From Streptomyces viridiviolaceus (GTDB lineage: Bacteria; Actinomycetota; Actinomycetes; Streptomycetales; Streptomycetaceae), in the NCBI RefSeq assembly GCF_014650995.1, contig NZ_BMWA01000017.1, positions 65,210 through 129,209 of the forward strand: 64,000 bases of DNA, read 5' to 3'. Positions 59,582 through 64,000 of this stretch are shown here, in pieces. The translations under genes were made by a program, and so were the position numbers. The notes under the pieces were generated by a model, which did no database searches, was not told the origin of the DNA, and saw only the letters and a program-made list of their open reading frames with translations. How positions within the stretch are numbered: the first letter of the stretch is position 1; every line of letters begins with the position of its first letter.

Positions 59582-60529
59582 ATGCGTACGCCCACGCGCG
59601 CCCGGAAAAGACTTTTCACCCCCTTCACCCTGATTGCCTCGGCGGCCCTGCTGCTCACCGCGTGCGGCTCCGGCGACAGCGCCGAAGACGTCGCGGGCGC
59701 GGCGGCCGGCTCCGACGCGGTCCCCACCACGGACGTCGTCTCCGGCGTCGGACGGAACGCGGCCGCCGTGAAGCTGCTGCCCGCCGGCACCACGAGCGTC
59801 ACCCTCGCCGTCAGCGTCGGCGGCACTCCGCCCGGCACCACCTATCTGACCGACGGCAAGACGCTGACCGGCCAGGACGTCGACTTCGCGAACGCCGTCG
59901 CCAAGGCGCTCGGTATCCGGCTGAAGACCGAGCAGGCCTCCTTCGAGGCGATCCTGCCCGCCCTCGACAGCGGCAAGTACGACGTCGGCGCCAGCAACTT
60001 CGGCGTGACCGAGGAGCGGCGCAAGACCATCGACTTCGTCACCTACATCAACGACGGTCAGGGCTTCGCCGCCCGCGAGGACAGCGAGCTGTCGAAGGTC
60101 ACCGACCTGGGGCAGCTGTGCGGGCTGAACGTGGCGACCGGCGCCGGCACGACCTTCGAGGCCACGCTGGAGGAGAACAAGCACCTGTGCACGGACGCCG
60201 GCGAGAAGGCGTACGAGGTGCAGACCTACAGCGAGCCCGGCGCGCTCTGGTCCTCGCTCCAGCAGGGCCGCAGCGACGTCGTGATGTCCACGATCAACGG
60301 GCTGCGCTACGCGGTCGCCCACCAGCAGGGCCTGAAGTTCCTCAACGAGTTCCACCGCCTGGACGTCGGGTTCGCCCTCAAGAAGGGCTCGAAGCTGGCG
60401 CCCGCCCTGCAGGCCGCCGTGAACGGACTCATCGCCGACGGGACGTACGACAGGATCCTGAAGAAGTGGGGGACGACGGACTCCGCGATCGCGAGGTCCG
60501 AGATCTCGCCCCCGGAGCTGAAGGACTGA
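59582..60529 (+). CDS. Polar amino acid ABC importer binding lipoprotein
   Basis: A 315-residue SBP_bac_3 protein. The lipoprotein signal ends LLLTAC28 (lipobox LTAC). The domain continues with LTGQDVDFANAVAKALGIRL, DSGKYDVGASNFGVTEERRK, FVTYINDGQGFAAREDSELS, LCGLNVATGAGTTFEATLEE and FALKKGSKLAPALQAAVNGL. GGAGA precedes the ATG. It is the extracellular receptor for the importer encoded divergently. Binding of cystine, a thioether amino acid or a related compound is inferred from the cysteine leader. Confidence 0.93.
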   Translation: MRTPTRARKRLFTPFTLIASAALLLTACGSGDSAEDVAGAAAGSDAVPTTDVVSGVGRNAAAVKLLPAGTTSVTLAVSVGGTPPGTTYLTDGKTLTGQDVDFANAVAKALGIRLKTEQASFEAILPALDSGKYDVGASNFGVTEERRKTIDFVTYINDGQGFAAREDSELSKVTDLGQLCGLNVATGAGTTFEATLEENKHLCTDAGEKAYEVQTYSEPGALWSSLQQGRSDVVMSTINGLRYAVAHQQGLKFLNEFHRLDVGFALKKGSKLAPALQAAVNGLIADGTYDRILKKWGTTDSAIARSEISPPELKD

Positions 60530-60553
60530 CCGGCCCGGCGCACCGACGGTCTC

Positions 60554-61765
60554 TCAGCAGCTGCAACCGCAGTCGCAGCCGTCACACCCGCACCCGTCGT
60601 CGCCGCAGCAGTTGCTGCAGCAGTCGCAGCAACTGCAGCAGCCGTCGCACCCGCTGCAGTCGCAGTTGCTGCACTGGCCCTCCTTGCGCTCCCCCGTCCA
60701 GGGGTCGGAGTAGGTGCCGCAGCACAACTGGCACGTACAGGCCAGCCCCAGCCACACGGCACACCCCGCGAGCAGCCCGCGCCGGTCCCGGCGCGGCGGC
60801 TCCGGGGGCGTCGGCGCCCCGGGACCGCCCGGCGTGCCGGGCGGCGCGTACGGTCCGGCACCGTGCGCGCAGGAGGGGGTGCCGAAGGCGCGGTCGACGG
60901 AGTTGCGCAGCTCGTGCACGAGCAGCAGGTGGGCCAGCCGCCCGTCGGTGCTGTGTCCTTCCGGGGAGACCCCGGACCCCCAGGCGACCTCGCGCAGCGC
61001 CAGACGCACCCCGTGCACGGCGTCGTCGGCCAGCCGCCGGGCCTCCGTGAGCGGTGTCCCCGTGGCGGTGAGCGGGTTCCAGGCACCCGAGGCGGCATCG
61101 GTGTCCAGGTCCTCCACGGCGTCCAGGAGATGGGCGAGCCGGCCGAAGAGCCGGCCCGCCTCGGCGAGCGGCGCGGCGTTGTACGGCCGTCCGGCGAGGT
61201 GCGCGGTGTGCGCGAAGGCGGCGGCGGTCGCCGTCTCGGTGGGTTCGGTGACGACGAGCACCGGCGTACCGGGCCCGGCGAGCGCCTCGATGCCGGTCTG
61301 CCGGTCCACGGCGTCGACCAGGACGGCGGTGTCGAACCCGACGGCCGTACCGGCCCGCGCCCCGGCCGCGTCCCAGCTCGCGGCGACCCGGCGGGCGGCG
61401 CGCGCCACCGGCCTGCGGGCCAGCAGCCCGTCCCCGTCGACGACGTGGTCGCGCACCTTCGCCGAGGCCAGCACCAAGGAGACGGCGGCCGCGAGCCGCG
61501 CCCCCTCGCCGTGGGCGACGGACGCGGTGCGCATGCCGCGCAGCGGACAGGGGCCCGCGGTGCGCCGCCCGGCGCCGGTGCCGCCGCGTCCGGCCTGAGC
61601 CTCCGTCAACACCGATATGAGAAGCCCGTCATAGTTCGTCACGATCCGCGCGAACTGGCCGTGGTCCCCGCGCAACGCGAGACACAACCCGCACAAGTGC
61701 GCCATCCACTGGCTCGTGAGACGCTCTCCGAGCCGGTGCCGACAGGGCCTGACGATTCCGAACAC
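60554..61765 (-). CDS. DUF5685 protein with metallothionein-like cysteine tail
   Basis: A 403-residue protein. The N-terminus MFGIVRPCRHRLGERL and HLCGLCLALRGDHGQFARIV has Cys8, Cys25 and Cys28, which could bind a metal; the central helical domain has LLLVHELRNSVDRAFG. After a Pro/Gly linker comes RRDRRGLLAGCAVWLGLACT and then residues 365-403, where 18 of 39 residues are Cys in CC, CxC and CxxC patterns separated by Asp, Ser and Gly. The first part is recognised as DUF5685; the tail looks like a metal-binding module. The role is unknown. Repetitive TGC/CTG codons follow from the composition. Confidence 0.82.
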   Translation of the reverse strand: MFGIVRPCRHRLGERLTSQWMAHLCGLCLALRGDHGQFARIVTNYDGLLISVLTEAQAGRGGTGAGRRTAGPCPLRGMRTASVAHGEGARLAAAVSLVLASAKVRDHVVDGDGLLARRPVARAARRVAASWDAAGARAGTAVGFDTAVLVDAVDRQTGIEALAGPGTPVLVVTEPTETATAAAFAHTAHLAGRPYNAAPLAEAGRLFGRLAHLLDAVEDLDTDAASGAWNPLTATGTPLTEARRLADDAVHGVRLALREVAWGSGVSPEGHSTDGRLAHLLLVHELRNSVDRAFGTPSCAHGAGPYAPPGTPGGPGAPTPPEPPRRDRRGLLAGCAVWLGLACTCQLCCGTYSDPWTGERKEGQCSNCDCSGCDGCCSCCDCCSNCCGDDGCGCDGCDCGCSC

Positions 61766-62054
61766 AACACTCCCCCGTGGTTGCTACGACGCTGAGCTGC
61801 GGCATCGTACCGGCCGCCGGTTCACCCGTACGCCCCGCGCCTCACCCGTCCGCCGCGAAGAATCATATTTCACTCACAGTCAGCAGCCGTTTGAGAAACG
61901 GCCCTTGGGACACATGGACTCTCGACGGATTCGCTGTGCACCAGTACCGTCACAAACCCCCCGCGCGGCGTCTATCCACTTGGCGCGACGTCCGCATCAT
62001 GGATGACCATAGGGATGCGGAAAGCACGAAAGACCGCTGTGAGAGGAGGCGTCC

Positions 62055-62492
62055 ATGGGATCGGTACGCAAGGCGAGTGCGTGGCTCGGCCTCGTCGACG
62101 ACAACGATGACGAGCGCTACTACGACGACGACTACTCCGAGGAGAACGACTCCGGCGACGCCTGGGTCACCGACCCCCGGGTGAAGGTGGCCGCGGACTC
62201 GGCCGAGGAGAAGGGCCGTCGCATCGGCACGGTCACCCCGGACAGCTTCCGGGACGCGCGTGCGATCGGCGAGCTGTTCCGGGAGGGGGTCCCGGTCATC
62301 GTGAACCTCACGGCCATGGAGGCATCCGACGCCAAGCGCGTGGTCGACTTCGCGGCCGGGCTGATCTTCGGCCTGCGGGGTTCGATCGAGCGGGTGTCCA
62401 CCCGCGTCTTCCTGCTGAGCCCGGCCGACACCCAGGTGATCAGCGGCGACTCGGCCGCGCACCGGTCGGACGGCTTCTTCAACCAGAGCTGA
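62055..62492 (+). CDS. SepF-like cell-division protein
   Basis: A 145-residue SepF homologue. An N-terminal segment [17 protein letters not shown] may be the amphipathic membrane-binding helix. A very acidic Asp/Tyr linker ([18 protein letters not shown]) and the SepF core follow (about 60-135: [73 protein letters not shown]). SepF tethers and aligns FtsZ at the membrane. Streptomyces have one main SepF next to ftsZ and extra copies (SflA, SflB); the isolated location here suggests one of the extra copies. GAGAGGAGG precedes the ATG. Confidence 0.92.
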   Translation: MGSVRKASAWLGLVDDNDDERYYDDDYSEENDSGDAWVTDPRVKVAADSAEEKGRRIGTVTPDSFRDARAIGELFREGVPVIVNLTAMEASDAKRVVDFAAGLIFGLRGSIERVSTRVFLLSPADTQVISGDSAAHRSDGFFNQS

Positions 62493-62519
62493 GGCAGGGC
62501 CGCGCACACCGGCCCTGCC
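62493..62519. terminator. Bidirectional terminator after the SepF-like gene
   Basis: GGCAGGGCCG and CGGCCCTGCC form a perfect 10-base stem with a 7-base loop, starting right after the SepF-like stop and 13 bases before the stop of the convergent dehydrogenase remnant. Confidence 0.85.
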
Positions 62520-62531
62520 CCCTCGCGGGGT

Positions 62532-63118
62532 TCACCGGAAGGCGTCGATCCCGGTGAGCGCCTTGCCCAGCACCAGCTGGTGCATCTCGACGGTGCCCTC
62601 GTAGGTGAGCACCGATTCCAGGTTCGTCGCGTGCCGCATCACGGGGTACTCGAGCGAGATCCCGTTGGCGCCGAGGACCGTCCGGGCCGTACGGCAGATG
62701 TCGATGGCCTCGCGCACGTTGTTGAGCTTGCCGAAGCTGACCTGCTCGGGACGCAGGCGGCCGGCGTCCATGCGCCGCCCGAGGTGGTGGGCGAGCAGAA
62801 TCCCCTTGTGCAGTTCGACCGCCATGTCGGCGAGCTTGGCCTGGGTCAGCTGGAAGCCGCCGATGGGCCGCCCGAACTGCTCCCGCGACTTCGCGTACTC
62901 CACGGCCGCCTCGAAGCAGCTGCGGGCCGCGCCCATCGCGCCCCAGACGATGCCGTAACGGGCGTGCGTGAGACAGCTGAGCGGTCCACGCAGTCCGGTC
63001 ACCTCCGGCAGCACGGCGTCGGCGGGCAGCCGCACGTCGTCGAGGACCAGCTCGCTGGTGACGGAGGCGCGCAGCGACCACTTGTGCTTGATCTCGGGCG
63101 CGGAGAAACCGGGGTGTC
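62532..63118 (-). pseudogene. gcdH: 3' fragment of a glutaryl-CoA dehydrogenase-type gene
   Basis: Codes for about 195 residues equal to the C-terminal half of a GcdH-type acyl-CoA dehydrogenase: PGFSAPEIKHKWSLRASVTS, DDVRLPADAVLPEVTGLRGP, AVEYAKSREQFGRPIGGFQL, and the catalytic region ESVLTYEGTVEMHQLVLGKA. The N-terminal half (about 190 residues with the FAD and acyl-CoA entry domains) is missing. Upstream of the PGFS codons, near 63118, the frame runs into unrelated sequence and an inverted repeat, then a recombinase gene. The simplest reading is an intact gene split by insertion of an element from the right. The remnant cannot fold into an active enzyme. Confidence 0.85.
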
Positions 63119-63144
63119 GGCCCCGGTGTCCTAGCTCAGACACC
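63109..63144. other. Inverted repeats at the gcdH breakpoint, possible attachment site
   Basis: CCGGGG-TGTCGG-CCCCGG (63109-63126) and GGTGTC-CTAGCTCA-GACACC (63125-63144) are two adjoining perfect inverted repeats with 6-base arms. They cover the point where gcdH similarity stops and end 20 bases before the recombinase stop. This is where an att or resolution site of the element would be expected, but no second att copy lies in the window to confirm it. Confidence 0.4.
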
Positions 63145-63164
63145 AGCCGCAATGTAGCGGGTGA

Positions 63165-63992
63165 TCATACGCTCGCCGTCGTGGCGGCCTTCTCGTCGTG
63201 CACGCGGAACATTCGCATGACGGTGGCGGGTGAGGGGTGCTGGCCCTTCTTCGTGCCGGTGGTGATGACGAGCCGCTTGGCGATGTCGCGCAGGCTCATC
63301 TCCTGGTCGCGCAGGTGGAGGGCCATGGACAGCATGTCCGGGTCGGTGACGCCCGCGCCGCCGATGGTCTTGCCGCGCTTTCGGGCGGACTCATGGCCTT
63401 CGAGGGTGCGGTCGCGGATGTACTCGCGCTCCATGCCCGACATGGCCGCCAGCACGGTGAAGACGATGCCCGAGGGGTCGTGCGAGCCCATCAGTTCCCC
63501 GGTGAGGAACTCCAGTCCGACGTCACTGGCCTTCAGTTCCTCGGCGAGCATGGCGAGTTCGATGCCGCGGCCGAGCCGCTTGTGCTCGTGGACGACGAGG
63601 GTCACGGCGGCGCCGGAGGAGCGGATCTCCCCGGCGAGCTTCACGACGGTCTCCAGTTCGGGGCGCTTCGTGGCGCGGGTGGAGATCTTCTCCGAGAAGA
63701 TGCGGGTCACCCCGGCCGCGGCGAGGGAGTCGAGCTGCGCGTCCAGGGACTGCCGGGCGGTCGAGGCACGGGCGTAGCCGAGGCGGACGTGTCCGACCGG
63801 TTCGGCGCCGGCGCTCACGGGCCGGGGCAGTTCGGTCCACGCCGAGCCGGGCTTGCGTACGGCGGGGGTCGGCACGCTGAGGGCCTTGGCGAGGTGGGGC
63901 ACGAGGCGGAAGCGGGCGGTGTGGTATTGGATGGCCACCTTCCCGTTGCCGGTCCGGCAAGGGGAGCCCGCGGGGGCCGCGCAGGAGGACAT
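63165..63992 (-). CDS. Serine recombinase (resolvase/invertase family)
   Basis: A 275-residue protein. The resolvase catalytic domain starts at VRLGYARASTARQSLDAQLD with the nucleophile Ser in RAST. It continues with FSEKISTRATKRPELETVVK, VVHEHKRLGRGIELAMLAEE and GIVFTVLAAMSGMEREYIRD, and the conserved arginines are present. A C-terminal helix-turn-helix (LRDIAKRLVITTGTKKGQHP, SPATVMRMFRVHDE) follows. About 65 residues precede the catalytic domain, more than in Tn3 resolvases. ATG at 63992 is 8 bases from the window edge, so the start is not certain. Being small, it is a resolvase-type enzyme rather than a large serine integrase. It probably belongs to the element that split gcdH. Confidence 0.88.
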   Translation of the reverse strand: MSSCAAPAGSPCRTGNGKVAIQYHTARFRLVPHLAKALSVPTPAVRKPGSAWTELPRPVSAGAEPVGHVRLGYARASTARQSLDAQLDSLAAAGVTRIFSEKISTRATKRPELETVVKLAGEIRSSGAAVTLVVHEHKRLGRGIELAMLAEELKASDVGLEFLTGELMGSHDPSGIVFTVLAAMSGMEREYIRDRTLEGHESARKRGKTIGGAGVTDPDMLSMALHLRDQEMSLRDIAKRLVITTGTKKGQHPSPATVMRMFRVHDEKAATTASV

Positions 63993-64000
63993 AGGGCAGT

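Noticed and set aside
60560-60680. Dense CTGCAG/CAGTCG repeats resembling a CRISPR or trinucleotide array
   Set aside because: They are the codons of the cysteine-rich DUF5685 tail; there are no equal-length spacers and no repeat unit longer than a few bases.
62532-63152. Open frame to 63152 as a complete small acyl-CoA dehydrogenase
   Set aside because: The first residues (MRLVSELGHRGRH) are unrelated to the family and the FAD-binding N-terminal half is missing, so it is a 3' gene fragment.

Overview
The window is chromosomal DNA of a Streptomyces or very close relative. GC is near 72 percent with strong G/C at third codon positions, genes are densely packed with ATGA-type start/stop overlaps, several mRNAs look leaderless, and rare TTA codons occur. 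The gene content also fits: SoxR, homogentisate dioxygenase, streptogrisin-type proteases, a LAXTG-anchored LPMO and a SepF-like protein. From memory only, the gene order resembles the S. coelicolor segment running from soxR through hmgA and dnaE2 to the SepF-like gene. I could not search a database.

Left part (1-16 kb). A tandem DNA duplication sits at the edge, followed by soxR, a MaoC hydratase, and a TetR gene with matching operators in front of the hydratase and of itself. Next come a YiaA/B membrane protein, an acyl-CoA dehydrogenase divergent from a second TetR, an ArsR gene with a DMT exporter, and an alcohol/aldehyde dehydrogenase operon carrying the second TetR's operator. A Tat-exported protein coupled to a 55-residue coiled-coil protein and a 59-residue membrane protein follow. 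The section ends with a citrate transporter plus MFS operon, a molybdopterin oxidoreductase, a TetR and a lipoprotein.

Middle (16-42 kb). hmgA with a HutC-type regulator, an orphan type ISP C-terminal-domain protein, and a TetR-controlled ABC exporter whose second operator lies inside the coding sequence. An ECF sigma/anti-sigma pair faces a DUF4331-TPR-NicO operon with a SigK-like promoter. A Ser/Thr kinase, an SGNH esterase, a coupled GT2-GT2-deacetylase surface-polysaccharide operon, an AAA ATPase, and assorted acetyltransferases and regulators follow, then a cell-wall-anchored AA10 LPMO.

Right part (42-64 kb). A MarR/cupin pair is followed by an SOS-type mutagenesis cassette: dnaE2 behind a LexA-box-like site, coupled to a Y-family-like protein that lacks the catalytic N-terminal region. 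Two streptogrisin paralogues flank an SPFH gene. A divergent organosulfur locus contains two LLM monooxygenases, an FAD protein, an ABC importer and a cysteine-ending leader peptide. After a DUF5685 protein with a cysteine tail and a SepF-like gene, the window ends in a glutaryl-CoA dehydrogenase gene that has lost its 5' part beside a serine recombinase, which suggests the edge of an integrated element.

Several real genes are too short for ordinary ORF calling (8924-9091, 9954-10133, 40441-40575, 59375-59446). I saw no tRNA, rRNA, CRISPR array or insertion-sequence transposase.
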